A DNA stretch of 23,903 bases from Candidatus Aerophobota bacterium (lineage in GTDB: Bacteria; Aerophobota; Aerophobia; Aerophobales; B47-G16), in NCBI GenBank assembly GCA_003648815.1, contig QMPZ01000009.1, forward strand, positions 1-23,903, in the 5' to 3' direction. The notes beneath the pieces are model-generated. The model did not search any database, had not been told where the DNA came from, and saw nothing but the letters and a program-made list of their open reading frames with translations. A program made the translations under genes and the position numbers. Positions within the stretch are counted from its first letter, which is position 1. Each line of letters begins with the position of its first letter. Of this stretch, positions 7,799-14,911 are shown in pieces.

Positions 7799-8554
7799 TT
7801 AGATCCTTACGGCAACTCCCATCTTCTTCAGATAGCGTTTTACCTCAAGAACGCTGTACTTTCTATAATGAAATATCGAAGCGGCCAGAGCAGCGCTGGC
7901 CCCTGTCTGGCTGAAGACCTCGTAAAGGTGTTCTAAGGTTCCTGCCCCTCCCGAGGCTATCACGGGAATATCGACCAAATCGGCAACTGCTCTGGTCAAC
8001 TTGATATCGTAACCTTTTTCAGTTCCATCTCTGTCCATGCTCGTCAGCAAGATCTCACCCGCTCCTAAACTCTCCACTTTTTTTGCCCATCTTAAAGCAT
8101 CTATCCCCGTAGGAGTTCTTCCTCCATAAATATAGACCTCCCATGACTTTTCAGTTCTCTTTGCATCTATGGCCACCACAATGCACTGGCTTCCAAATCT
8201 TTCGGCTGCCTCTTTTATGAGGTTTGGCTCTTTCACCGCTGCAGTATTTATGGAGACCTTATCGGCCCCTGCTTTCAAGAGAAGACGGATGTCCTCAAGG
8301 CTCTTTATCCCTCCCCCTACGGTGATGGGCATAAATACCTGCTCAGCTGTCCTTTTGACCACCTCAAGCATAGCTCTTCGTCCCTCGTAGGAGGCGGTGA
8401 TATCCAAGAAGGTCAGCTCATCCGCCTCTTGTTCCTCATAAATTCTGGCGTTTTCTACCGGGTCTCCTGCATCCCGGAGCTTGACAAAGTTTATCCCCTT
8501 GACTACCCGACCATCTTTGACATCCAAGCAGGGAATTATTCTTTTAGCCAACAT
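7799..8554 (-). CDS. hisF: Imidazole glycerol phosphate synthase, cyclase subunit
   Basis: HisF uses ammonia from HisH to convert PRFAR into imidazole glycerol phosphate and AICAR in histidine synthesis. From ATG 8554 the protein is 251 residues, normal length, and starts with the canonical 'MLAKRIIPCLDVKDGRVVKG'. The catalytic aspartates fall at D11 and D130 ('VVAIDAKR'), exactly as in known HisF. 'ITVGGGIKSLED' and 'VIASGGAGTLEHL' are the phosphate-binding loops. It overlaps hisH by 11 bp; a TTG at 8575 is an unlikely earlier start. Other his genes are not in the window. Confidence 0.97.
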   Translation of the reverse strand: MLAKRIIPCLDVKDGRVVKGINFVKLRDAGDPVENARIYEEQEADELTFLDITASYEGRRAMLEVVKRTAEQVFMPITVGGGIKSLEDIRLLLKAGADKVSINTAAVKEPNLIKEAAERFGSQCIVVAIDAKRTEKSWEVYIYGGRTPTGIDALRWAKKVESLGAGEILLTSMDRDGTEKGYDIKLTRAVADLVDIPVIASGGAGTLEHLYEVFSQTGASAALAASIFHYRKYSVLEVKRYLKKMGVAVRI

Positions 8555-9167
8555 TTTCTTGACACATCCTTCCAAAGTTCTTCAAGATCCTCAGTCCCAG
8601 TCTTTGACTTTTCTCAGGGTGGAACTGGCAGGCAAAGATGCTCCCTTTCCATATGCTGGAGGTAAACTCGATTCCATAATTGGTGGTCGTGGCGACGATG
8701 TTCTCATCTTCAGGGACGACGAAGTAAGAGTGGATAAAATAAAAATAGGAGCCACTGTTAATACCCTCCAGAAGAGGCGCTTTTCTTTTGACCTCGATGG
8801 TATTCCATCCCATATGAGGAATTTTGAGGTTGAGGTTTTCAGGAAATCGAACTACTTTACCCTTTATGATGTCCAGGCCCTTACATCTTCCAAATTCCTC
8901 ACTTTCGGTAAAGAGTAGCTGTAGTCCCAGGCAAATTCCCAAAAAGGGTTTACCACTTTCAATAAACTTATAGAGGGGATCGATTAGTCTGTATCTTCCT
9001 AAGTTCCTCATACAATCCCTGAAGGCTCCCACTCCGGGCAAGACCACTCCTTGCGCTTTGAGGATCTCCTCAGGGCTGCGCGTTATCATAGCTTTGTATC
9101 CCAATCTTTGCAAGGCCTTTTCTACACTTCTCAAATTGCCCATCCCGTAGTCAATAACGGCAATCAT
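8544..9167 (-). CDS. hisH: Imidazole glycerol phosphate synthase, glutaminase subunit
   Basis: A class I glutamine amidotransferase of about 207 residues that feeds ammonia to HisF. Starting at ATG 9167 the protein begins 'MIAVIDYGMGNLRSVEKAL', the usual HisH N-terminus, with AGGTGAGGAG immediately upstream. An ATG at 9191 would add eight residues. The nucleophile is C79 in 'FLGICLGLQLL'; the His and Glu of the triad are in 'CQFHPEKSQRLG'. 'GMGN' and 'LPGVGAFRDCM' are further family marks. The hisH-hisF overlap implies a coupled pair. A paralogous WbuYZ-type pair for surface sugars is possible but less likely. Confidence 0.95.
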   Translation of the reverse strand: MIAVIDYGMGNLRSVEKALQRLGYKAMITRSPEEILKAQGVVLPGVGAFRDCMRNLGRYRLIDPLYKFIESGKPFLGICLGLQLLFTESEEFGRCKGLDIIKGKVVRFPENLNLKIPHMGWNTIEVKRKAPLLEGINSGSYFYFIHSYFVVPEDENIVATTTNYGIEFTSSIWKGSIFACQFHPEKSQRLGLRILKNFGRMCQENVG

Positions 9168-9207
9168 CTCCTCACCTAATTTAACCTTCATACTAATTCA
9201 ACTTCTC

Positions 9208-9780
9208 TCATTTACTTATTTTTTTCTTCAACAGGGTTCTTAAGTCCTCTTCAATTACGGATTTGTCCTGGTATCCAATATATCTTTTATAAATGCGGCC
9301 ATCGCCGGAGATGAGAAATGTCGTGGGTATATAAATTATGGGACCGTAATCCTTAAGTATCTTTTCGTCGGGAATAAGCAATGGATAGTTGATCTTATAC
9401 TCTTTGGCAAAATCCTCTATTGAGGCTTTATTTTCGTCCAATACCACTCCTAACATTTGAAAACCCTCATCCCTGTATTTCTCATAAAGGCTTACAAAAT
9501 GTGGAATTTCTGCACGACAGGGAGGACACCAGGTAGCCCAGAAGTCAATGATTATCACCTTTCCCTTGAAATCAGATAAATTTACAGTATTTCCCTTCAG
9601 CGTTTTGAGAGAAAAATCAGGGGCAATCTTTCCCCTGGAGATCGAAGCAGGTTTTTCAGCGGGAGATGTGACGACAGGTGGCTGTTGAGGAATTGGTTTA
9701 CTTTTTAAAAAATATACGGCAAGGATAACTGCTAAAATGCTAACCCCTATCAAATAAGGTAGATATTTTCTCAACCTCAA
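9208..9780 (-). CDS. TlpA/ResA-like membrane-anchored thiol-disulfide oxidoreductase
   Basis: 190 residues. One N-terminal membrane anchor (about 7-25) is followed by a proline-rich linker and a thioredoxin fold of the AhpC/TSA-Redoxin type facing outside. The active site is CPPC at 85-88 in 'FWATWCPPCRAE'; the cis-proline region is 'IIYIPTTFLI'. Such proteins reduce apocytochrome c or other extracytoplasmic disulfides using electrons from CcdA. ccdA lies 28 bp upstream in the same operon, which supports that role. Start is TTG 9780, because AGGAG sits eight bases upstream and the hydrophobic anchor follows directly. Confidence 0.92.
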   Translation of the reverse strand: MRLRKYLPYLIGVSILAVILAVYFLKSKPIPQQPPVVTSPAEKPASISRGKIAPDFSLKTLKGNTVNLSDFKGKVIIIDFWATWCPPCRAEIPHFVSLYEKYRDEGFQMLGVVLDENKASIEDFAKEYKINYPLLIPDEKILKDYGPIIYIPTTFLISGDGRIYKRYIGYQDKSVIEEDLRTLLKKKISK

Positions 9781-9808
9781 TTCATATTCTCCTGGTTATT
9801 TTTTATTC

Positions 9809-10504
9809 TTAAAAGATAAAAGAGAGGCTGCCTCTAAAAATTAACATTCCTCCAATGATAATTAGAAATATGCCACTTATGATTTCAATTAAATGAAGAT
9901 AATTTCTTATTTTCTTAAAGAATTTGAGAAAACTCCCCGTAGCGATGCCGGTCAGGAAGAAGGGGACTCCCAGGCCCAGGGAATAAACCGATAATAATTG
10001 GATGCCTTTCATCACTGTTTCCTGGGTTGCGGCATAGGTGAGTATGCTTGCCAGTATTGGTCCAACACAGGGCGTCCATCCAAACGCGAAAGCAAGCCCC
10101 ATAACAAATGAGCCAAACAAAGTAGGACTGATTTTTTTTATACGAAACCTCTTCTCGGAGTAAAGCGGGTTTAACCTTACCCATCCCGCAATATGTAGTC
10201 CGAAAATGACGATTACAATTCCGGCAACCCTCCTGAGAGCTGTTATGTGAGATGAAATCAGTTTTCCAAAAGTCGTGACAGTAGCGCCCATCCCGATGAA
10301 AATTATAGAAAATCCTGCTATAAAGAAGAGAGAAGCTATTATGGTTTTTCTTTTAAAGACTGGAGCTTTATCCTGTAAAGCTAACTCCTTGACCGATATA
10401 CCAGAAATATAGGAGATATAAGCTGGGATAAGCGGCAATATGCAAGGAGAGACAAAGGATAAAGCTCCAGCGATAAACGAGGCAAGCAAACCTATATCAC
10501 TCAT
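9809..10504 (-). CDS. ccdA: CcdA-type transmembrane thiol-disulfide electron carrier
   Basis: 231 residues with six predicted membrane helices. The two conserved redox cysteines are C21 in 'SFVSPCILPLIPAYISYISG' and C146 in 'FGWTPCVGPILASI', the paired PC motifs of the CcdA/DsbD membrane domain. The protein moves reducing equivalents from cytoplasmic thioredoxin to outside thioredoxin-like proteins. Both likely partners flank it: a cytoplasmic thioredoxin upstream (8-bp overlap) and a TlpA-like protein downstream. AAGG lies seven bases before ATG 10504. No cytochrome c genes are in the window, so the final acceptor is unknown. Confidence 0.94.
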   Translation of the reverse strand: MSDIGLLASFIAGALSFVSPCILPLIPAYISYISGISVKELALQDKAPVFKRKTIIASLFFIAGFSIIFIGMGATVTTFGKLISSHITALRRVAGIVIVIFGLHIAGWVRLNPLYSEKRFRIKKISPTLFGSFVMGLAFAFGWTPCVGPILASILTYAATQETVMKGIQLLSVYSLGLGVPFFLTGIATGSFLKFFKKIRNYLHLIEIISGIFLIIIGGMLIFRGSLSFIF

Positions 10505-10823
10505 TTAGAACCTTCTTGACCTTCTCCTCAAGCACCCTTTTGGGAACTGCCCCCACTACTTGATCTACAAGGTCCCCATTTTTGAAAAACAAGACGGCGG
10601 GTATCGCCATAATGCGGTATCTGGTGGCAATTGAGGGATTTTCATCGACATTTAATTTCCCTACTTTAATTCTTTCTTCATATTCGTTGGAAATTTTCTC
10701 CACTATTGGAGAAACCATTCTGCAGGGCATACACCACTCAGCCCAAAAATCCACCATCACGGGAATATCTGATTTTATTACCTCCTCTTCCCAGTTAGAC
10801 TCATTTAAGGTGATCTCAGCCAT
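10497..10823 (-). CDS. Thioredoxin with atypical CMPC active site
   Basis: 108 residues, a complete cytoplasmic thioredoxin fold with no signal peptide. The active site is 'FWAEWCMPCRMVSP', giving CMPC at 31-34 where classical TrxA has CGPC. The rest is normal: conserved 'VDFWA', 'VGKLNVDENPSIA' and the cis-proline 'IMAIPAVLFF'. The bulkier Met in the active-site pair probably alters redox potential or partner choice. Its 3' end overlaps ccdA by 8 bp, so it is a good candidate for the dedicated electron donor to CcdA. Confidence 0.93.
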   Translation of the reverse strand: MAEITLNESNWEEEVIKSDIPVMVDFWAEWCMPCRMVSPIVEKISNEYEERIKVGKLNVDENPSIATRYRIMAIPAVLFFKNGDLVDQVVGAVPKRVLEEKVKKVLNE

Positions 10824-10858
10824 TTTTTTCTCCGGTTATATTTTTCAATATTTTTCAG

Positions 10859-11083
10859 CTATACAGCCTCGACCCTCTGGACTTCGGGAACTTGGGATTT
10901 AATGGCATTTTCAACCAAGCTTGTCAGGGTGAGCTGTGCCATAGGGCATCCTCCGCAAGCACCGGTTAGTCTCACCTTTACCACGTTGCCTCCGGTTATC
11001 TCAACCAGTTCTACACTTCCTCCTTCCATGGCCAAAAATGGTCTTACTTTTTCCTCCAAGATTTTCTCGATTTTTTCTCGCAT
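10859..11083 (-). CDS. nfu: NifU C-terminal (Nfu) Fe-S scaffold protein
   Basis: About 74 residues, a stand-alone Nfu domain. 'EEKVRPFLAMEGGSVELVEI' is the typical opening and C43/C46 in 'TGACGGCPMA' form the CxxC that holds a bridging Fe-S cluster in the dimer. It delivers clusters to apoproteins, a plausible client being the Fe-S fumarase in the same run. ATG 11083 is chosen since AAAGGAGG lies nine bases upstream; ATG 11092 abuts the ribosome site. It starts just after the nadA remnant and may have inherited its promoter. Confidence 0.94.
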   Translation of the reverse strand: MREKIEKILEEKVRPFLAMEGGSVELVEITGGNVVKVRLTGACGGCPMAQLTLTSLVENAIKSQVPEVQRVEAV

Positions 11084-11098
11084 TTTATTCATCCTCCT

Positions 11099-11308
11099 TT
11101 AAATATATTTTAACATCCGATCAAGTGCCCTCTTAGCTTTTCTTCGAACCTCATCCTCTATTTCAATATTCTTTCATGGACATAACAGTAACCATTATAG
11201 GGGATAATTTCTTTGTTTGCAAGTCCGATACATAACCTGCTAAATTTCGATCAGGAACAAATGTAATCCTTTCAGCATCTATATTTTGGACGAGCTTTCT
11301 TTCCCCTT
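11099..11308 (-). pseudogene. nadA: Remnant of quinolinate synthase A gene (nadA), frameshifted and internally deleted
   Basis: Three frames on the minus strand give consecutive NadA-like pieces. First frame (11308 to about 11208): 'LVQNIDAERITFVPDRNLAG' then YVSDLQTK. One base short within the A-rich run, the second frame reads 'EIIPYNGYCYVHERILK' and stops. The third frame reads 'EIEDEVRRKAKRALDRMLKY' and stops at 11099, resembling the NadA C-terminus. The segment between CYVHER and the C-terminal helix, normally over 100 residues with Fe-S cysteines, is gone, as is everything before residue '...LVQN'. The cysK stop abuts the remnant. NadA makes quinolinate for NAD synthesis; this copy cannot work. 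Assignment rests on recognised motifs, not on an alignment. Confidence 0.72.
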
Positions 11309-12226
11309 CTATTCCAAAGTGGACAGATAACGCTCGCCGGTATCGGGTAAAATTACCACGATAAGCTTGCCTTTGTTTTCCGGTCTTTTCGCCACTTCAA
11401 GAGCCGCCCAGGTCGCTGCTCCTGAGGATATGCCAGCTAATATCCCCTCTTCCTTGACTAATCTTCTGCTCATCTTCTCTGCGTCCTCATCTTTCACCGG
11501 AATAACCTCGTCCACCAGGTCCATCTTTAGGACCTGAGGCACAAATCCTGCTCCTATTCCCTGAATTTTGTGAGCTCCGGGTTTTCCTCCAGAAAGGACA
11601 GGAGAGTTAGCTGGCTCTACAGCAATGGCTTTAAAAGTAGGTTTTCTTTTTTTTATCACCTCGGCTATCCCGGTAATGGTTCCTCCTGTTCCTACGCCAG
11701 CAACCAATATATCTACTTTGCCGTCGGTATCCTTCCATATTTCCTCAGCGGTTGTCTTTTTGTGGATCTCAGGATTGGCTGGGTTTTTAAATTGTTGTGG
11801 CATAAAAGAGTTGGGTATTTCGGATAATAGCTCCTCCGCCTTCTTTACCGCTCCGGCCATTCCCTCGGAACCAGGGGTGAGAACGAGCTTTGCTCCAAAC
11901 AGCTTCAGAAGTTTTCTTCGTTCCATACTCATCGTGTCGGGCATAGTTAAAATCAGCCGATATCCCTTCGCAGCACACACAAAGGCCAAAGCAATGCCTG
12001 TATTTCCACTGGTAGGCTCGATAATTACTGTATCCTTTTTAATTAAACCTCTTTTTTCAGCATCCTCTATCATGCTCACTCCAATTCTATCCTTAACGCT
12101 TCCGCAAGGGTTGAACGATTCGAGTTTTGCTACCAGATTTGCACTCAAGGTGGCACCTATTCTCTTTAACCTCACCAAGGGGGTATTTCCAATGAGCTTG
12201 GTCACATCACTTGCTATTTTCGTCAT
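11309..12226 (-). CDS. cysK: Cysteine synthase (O-acetylserine sulfhydrylase)
   Basis: PLP enzyme that makes cysteine from O-acetylserine and sulfide in the cytoplasm. About 305 residues from ATG 12226, standard length. The PLP lysine is K45 in 'ESFNPCGSVKDRIG'; the substrate loop is 'PTSGNTGIAL' (71-80) and the phosphate-binding 'GVGTGGTITG' follows. GGAG seven bases upstream supports ATG 12226, whose ATGA overlaps the vapC stop. A longer frame from 12244 is less likely. Being immediately after a toxin gene is unusual. The nadA remnant begins right after its stop, so a deletion junction may lie there. A cystathionine beta-synthase-like activity is possible but less likely. Confidence 0.95.
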   Translation of the reverse strand: MTKIASDVTKLIGNTPLVRLKRIGATLSANLVAKLESFNPCGSVKDRIGVSMIEDAEKRGLIKKDTVIIEPTSGNTGIALAFVCAAKGYRLILTMPDTMSMERRKLLKLFGAKLVLTPGSEGMAGAVKKAEELLSEIPNSFMPQQFKNPANPEIHKKTTAEEIWKDTDGKVDILVAGVGTGGTITGIAEVIKKRKPTFKAIAVEPANSPVLSGGKPGAHKIQGIGAGFVPQVLKMDLVDEVIPVKDEDAEKMSRRLVKEEGILAGISSGAATWAALEVAKRPENKGKLIVVILPDTGERYLSTLE

Positions 12227-12687
12227 CTTCGTTCTCCAATCCATATAATTGGGACATCTTTCAAACCCTTGAGTTCAGGATTACCTGTAAGGAGAAAGCC
12301 TTTTCGAGCAATCGCCGTTGCTATAGCAAAAGCATCAGCGTAAGCAATGGAATACCTCACCTTAAGCGAAGTTGCCTTAAAGACAAGAGAGTTAGATGCC
12401 GGGATAACTTCAATGGGGCTCTCTTTTATCTCACTAATGGTCTCGTTAGCCTCTTCTTCACCTTTTCTACGGCCTAAGATGCAGAACACCTCTCCAAGAT
12501 TTATGATATTAATGAAAAGCCTTATTCTCTCAATTTTGCTATCTCCAATTAAGTTTTTTATTCTCCTCTCTAAATCTAAACTTCTCTTACCATCTACCCA
12601 ATGAACGAGATCCTTCACTTTTTCTCCTTGAGATTCGCCCTCCAGCCAAGCGAGAATAGACCACGAATCAAGAATTATGTTTTTCAC
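12223..12687 (-). CDS. vapC: PIN domain toxin, VapC family
   Basis: 154 residues, PIN fold. Acidic metal-site residues can be placed at D7 ('IILDSWSILAW'), E66 ('INLGEVFCI') and D118 ('SIAYADAFAIATA'). The fourth position, usually Asp in 'TGD', is N136 in 'LLTGNPELKGL', which may weaken metal binding. VapC proteins cleave RNA and are neutralised by the partner antitoxin. An extra charged segment near residues 30-55 makes it somewhat longer than a minimal VapC. It starts with GTG in a GTGA overlap with the antitoxin and ends in an ATGA overlap with cysK. Confidence 0.87.
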   Translation of the reverse strand: MKNIILDSWSILAWLEGESQGEKVKDLVHWVDGKRSLDLERRIKNLIGDSKIERIRLFINIINLGEVFCILGRRKGEEEANETISEIKESPIEVIPASNSLVFKATSLKVRYSIAYADAFAIATAIARKGFLLTGNPELKGLKDVPIIWIGERR

Positions 12688-12935
12688 CGCTGATTTCCCC
12701 GGACAAATTCTCTTTTTGTCTCTCTGTGATGTTCTTCCCTTAAATCTTTAAGGAGACCGACGCCCCGATATTTTCCGTAAAGTCTGTCTGCCATATTCTC
12801 TCTCACTGGCTTAAGTGTTATCTCGTTTTCCTTCAACTTTACATCAATTTTGCTTCCAGGACGCAAACCAAGGCTCTCTCTTATCTCCTTTGGTATCACA
12901 ATCTGCCCCTTAGTTGATACAGTTACAATAGCCAT
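12684..12935 (-). CDS. vapB: AbrB/MazE-type antitoxin, VapB
   Basis: 83 residues. The N-terminal 45 are a SpoVT-AbrB DNA-binding swapped-hairpin domain: 'VTVSTKGQIVIPKEIRESLG', then LRPGSKIDVKL. The charged C-terminal part (50-83, rich in Arg, Lys and Glu) is the likely toxin-binding tail. Together with vapC it forms a type II toxin-antitoxin pair, and the antitoxin probably represses their shared promoter. An inverted repeat overlapping the -35 upstream fits that. The 3' end overlaps vapC by 4 bp. Confidence 0.9.
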   Translation of the reverse strand: MAIVTVSTKGQIVIPKEIRESLGLRPGSKIDVKLKENEITLKPVRENMADRLYGKYRGVGLLKDLREEHHRETKREFVRGNQR

Positions 12936-13298
12936 CTTTATACCTTCTAATTCTTACTATAAATGTAAGACAAATAAATTAATTGTCAAGCCTCCTTTAT
13001 GAGGGCTCTAAAAAAGTATGACATTTTTACTTTGCATTGACACTTCACTAAGCTCGCTTGACAAAAAAACAACAATGTTAACAATTAGTGGTGAGTTAGG
13101 TCCTTGAAAAAGCAGGCTAAGAGGGGGTGGTGAGATCAGAAGGGTAAATAGGCCCATTAGCCTGAGTAGTAGGAAAAGATTTTCCAAGAGAGGTGTCGAA
13201 AAATTACCTTCTTTTTTGGAGACTTTCCACAAAAGAATGAACCAGGTTCAACCTACAGTTAGTCATTTTATTTTATATTATCTTATAAGGAGGAGCAT
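12936..13298. other. 363-bp divergent intergenic region between vapB and the cupin gene
   Basis: It carries the vapBC promoter on the minus strand (12962-12989) and two TTGACA hexamers on the plus strand (13037-13042 and 13058-13063) with no clear -10. It also has a structured zone: AGGCTAA (13114-13120) pairs with TTAGCCT (13157-13163), with GGG/CCC extending that stem. GGAAAA-GA-TTTTCC at 13172-13185 is a perfect palindrome. No convincing gene was found; a 74-codon minus-strand frame at 13008-13232 was judged non-coding. Confidence 0.6.
12962..12989 (-). promoter_or_regulatory. vapBC promoter with overlapping operator-like palindrome
   Basis: On the minus strand TTGACA (12989-12984) precedes TACATT (12967-12962) with a 16-bp spacer, 27 bp before the vapB start. 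The 19-base GACAAATAAATTAATTGTC at 12969-12987 is an inverted repeat with one mismatched pair besides its centre. It covers part of the -35 and the spacer, where an AbrB-type antitoxin would repress. Confidence 0.6.
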
Positions 13299-13634
13299 AT
13301 GTACATCACCAATGTTGATAAAACACCATTTAATAAGACAAAATCAGGAAATAAAATCTGGTGGTTATTGGGAAAAGAAATTGGGGTTCCAAATTATGAG
13401 ATGAGGTACTTTGAGATTCCTCCAGGCAACAAGACAAGTCCAGGAAGTCATCCCTGGGAGCACGAAGTTTTCGTGATAAAAGGAAAAGGAATGGTTAAGG
13501 GTAGTAATGAGGAACATACTTTAACGGTTGGAGATGCAGTTTATATTGCCCCAAACGAATATCATCAGTTCATAAATAACGGCGAAAAACCCTTTGGATT
13601 TATTTGCGTTATTCCAAAAGGATATGAAAGATAA
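13299..13634 (+). CDS. Single-domain cupin protein
   Basis: 111 residues forming one small beta-barrel. Motif 1 is 'GSHPWEHEVFVIKGKG' with two His and one Glu, and motif 2 is 'GDAVYIAPNEYHQFIN' with the last His; together they make a metal site. Small cupins of this type serve as isomerases, dioxygenases or sensors, and the substrate is not evident. AAGGAGGAG lies four bases before ATG 13299. It is a one-gene unit, flanked by divergent vapBC and convergent larC, and has a long upstream leader. A link to nickel or lactate metabolism is only positional. Confidence 0.88.
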   Translation: MYITNVDKTPFNKTKSGNKIWWLLGKEIGVPNYEMRYFEIPPGNKTSPGSHPWEHEVFVIKGKGMVKGSNEEHTLTVGDAVYIAPNEYHQFINNGEKPFGFICVIPKGYER

Positions 13635-13726
13635 TAATAATGGGAGGATAAGTCACCCTCACCTCTAAAGGTCTGTACTGCAAAAGGCAAGCAATCTTGG
13701 CTACTACAAATCGGCAGGGAAGAGAA

Positions 13727-14911
13727 CTACTTCTGGGTGGAAAAGTAACTTATCTTAGCCAAATCATATACTTCCTTTAAGGGAATATCGTTCTTTTCCG
13801 CTATTTTCTTACAATCCTCGTACTCTGGAGAAACTGTCTTAATCTTGTCGTTTAATTTTCCAATCTTGACAGTTACCTTCCCATATTTTGTTTTAATCCT
13901 TTTCTTCTCAACGTGTAGTTTTCTTCTATTGGTCTTATAAATTCTTACTCCAAGGGTTGTGGTCTCGTCGAAGATGATGTCCGCGAGCCTTTCAGTTTTC
14001 TCCGGATGACAAATGACGCTCAGTTTAACAGCAGGCCTGTTCTTCTTCATCCAGATATTTGTAAAGAACACGTCTAAGGCACCAAACTTAAATAACTTCT
14101 GAGCAAGATATCCATAACACTCCGGGTTCATATCATCGATATTGGTTTCAATCACGTTTGTAACATCAGTGGCACAATTACTTTCATCCAATAGCTCCCC
14201 AATAAAGACCCTTAACAGATTTGGCTGTTCAAAATCAGATTTTCCAGCACCATAACCGATTTTTTCAATCTTCATCAATGGCATCTTGCCAAAATCCTCA
14301 GCCAAGGTGGTAATGATGGCGGCACCTGTCGGGGTGACCAGTTCTCCATCGACGTTCCTCGAATAAACGGGAACACCCTTTATCAACTCAGCTGTCGCCG
14401 GGGCGGGCAGAGGAATAACTCCATGTGCACACTTGACAAATCCCCTGCCAACAGGTAAATGAGAACTGTATATCTTTTTAACATTTAATTTTTCTAATCC
14501 TATTAAGGTTCCTACAACGTCCAATATGGAATCTATTGCTCCAACTTCATGGAAATGAATTTTATCTATGTCGACGCCGTGAACTTTGCTTTCCGCCTCG
14601 GCCAATCTTAAAAATACCTTTTTGCTTAACCTCTTCACCTCTACATCTAAGGTGCTCTCATCAATTATTTTATTGATGTTCTCTAAATTGCGGTGTCTTT
14701 GCTTTTCCTTGACGGTAATATCAACCTTTGTCCCACAGATGTGGTTTTTTTCAACCTTTCTTGTCGTAATATCGTAGCCGGAGATATTCAGTTTTTCAAA
14801 TTCTCTTTTCAGATAGTCAATATCCAAACCTGCATCCACCAAAGCTCCCAGTATCATATCCCCGCTAATGCCTGAAAAACAGTCAAAATATGCTATCTTC
14901 ATCATCATCAC
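13727..14911 (-). CDS. larC: Nickel-pincer cofactor biosynthesis protein LarC (nickel insertion)
   Basis: 394 residues, DUF111/LarC family. The N-terminus reads 'MKIAYFDCFSGISGDMILGA', the family signature. 'KIHFHEVGAIDSILDVVG' and 'THPTGAAII'-like 'TPTGAAIITTLAE' follow, and the C-terminal domain starts near residue 250 with 'VIETNIDDMNPECYGYLA'. LarC uses CTP to insert nickel into the pincer nucleotide that larB and larE build. The protein is continuous here, whereas in Lactiplantibacillus plantarum the two halves are joined by a frameshift. It overlaps larB by 4 bp (ATGA-type). The run of four Met codons leaves the exact start open. Confidence 0.94.
   Translation of the reverse strand: MMMMKIAYFDCFSGISGDMILGALVDAGLDIDYLKREFEKLNISGYDITTRKVEKNHICGTKVDITVKEKQRHRNLENINKIIDESTLDVEVKRLSKKVFLRLAEAESKVHGVDIDKIHFHEVGAIDSILDVVGTLIGLEKLNVKKIYSSHLPVGRGFVKCAHGVIPLPAPATAELIKGVPVYSRNVDGELVTPTGAAIITTLAEDFGKMPLMKIEKIGYGAGKSDFEQPNLLRVFIGELLDESNCATDVTNVIETNIDDMNPECYGYLAQKLFKFGALDVFFTNIWMKKNRPAVKLSVICHPEKTERLADIIFDETTTLGVRIYKTNRRKLHVEKKRIKTKYGKVTVKIGKLNDKIKTVSPEYEDCKKIAEKNDIPLKEVYDLAKISYFSTQK

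Noticed and set aside
8544..8554. Frameshift between hisH and hisF
   Set aside because: The 11-bp overlap is a normal coupled arrangement; both proteins are complete with all catalytic residues.
11625..12248. 207-codon plus-strand frame opposite cysK
   Set aside because: Antisense shadow of a clear PLP enzyme; the hydrophobic translation reflects complementary codon bias.
13008..13232. 74-codon minus-strand frame upstream of the cupin gene
   Set aside because: Low-complexity Leu/Pro-rich translation, no recognised family, no convincing ribosome site, and it overlaps inverted repeats that suggest structured non-coding DNA.
13635..13726. Short plus-strand stretch between the cupin gene and larC, possibly coding
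   Set aside because: The translation (including 'KGLYCKRQAILATTNRQG') has no family I recognise, and it runs into larC antisense; left as unassigned.
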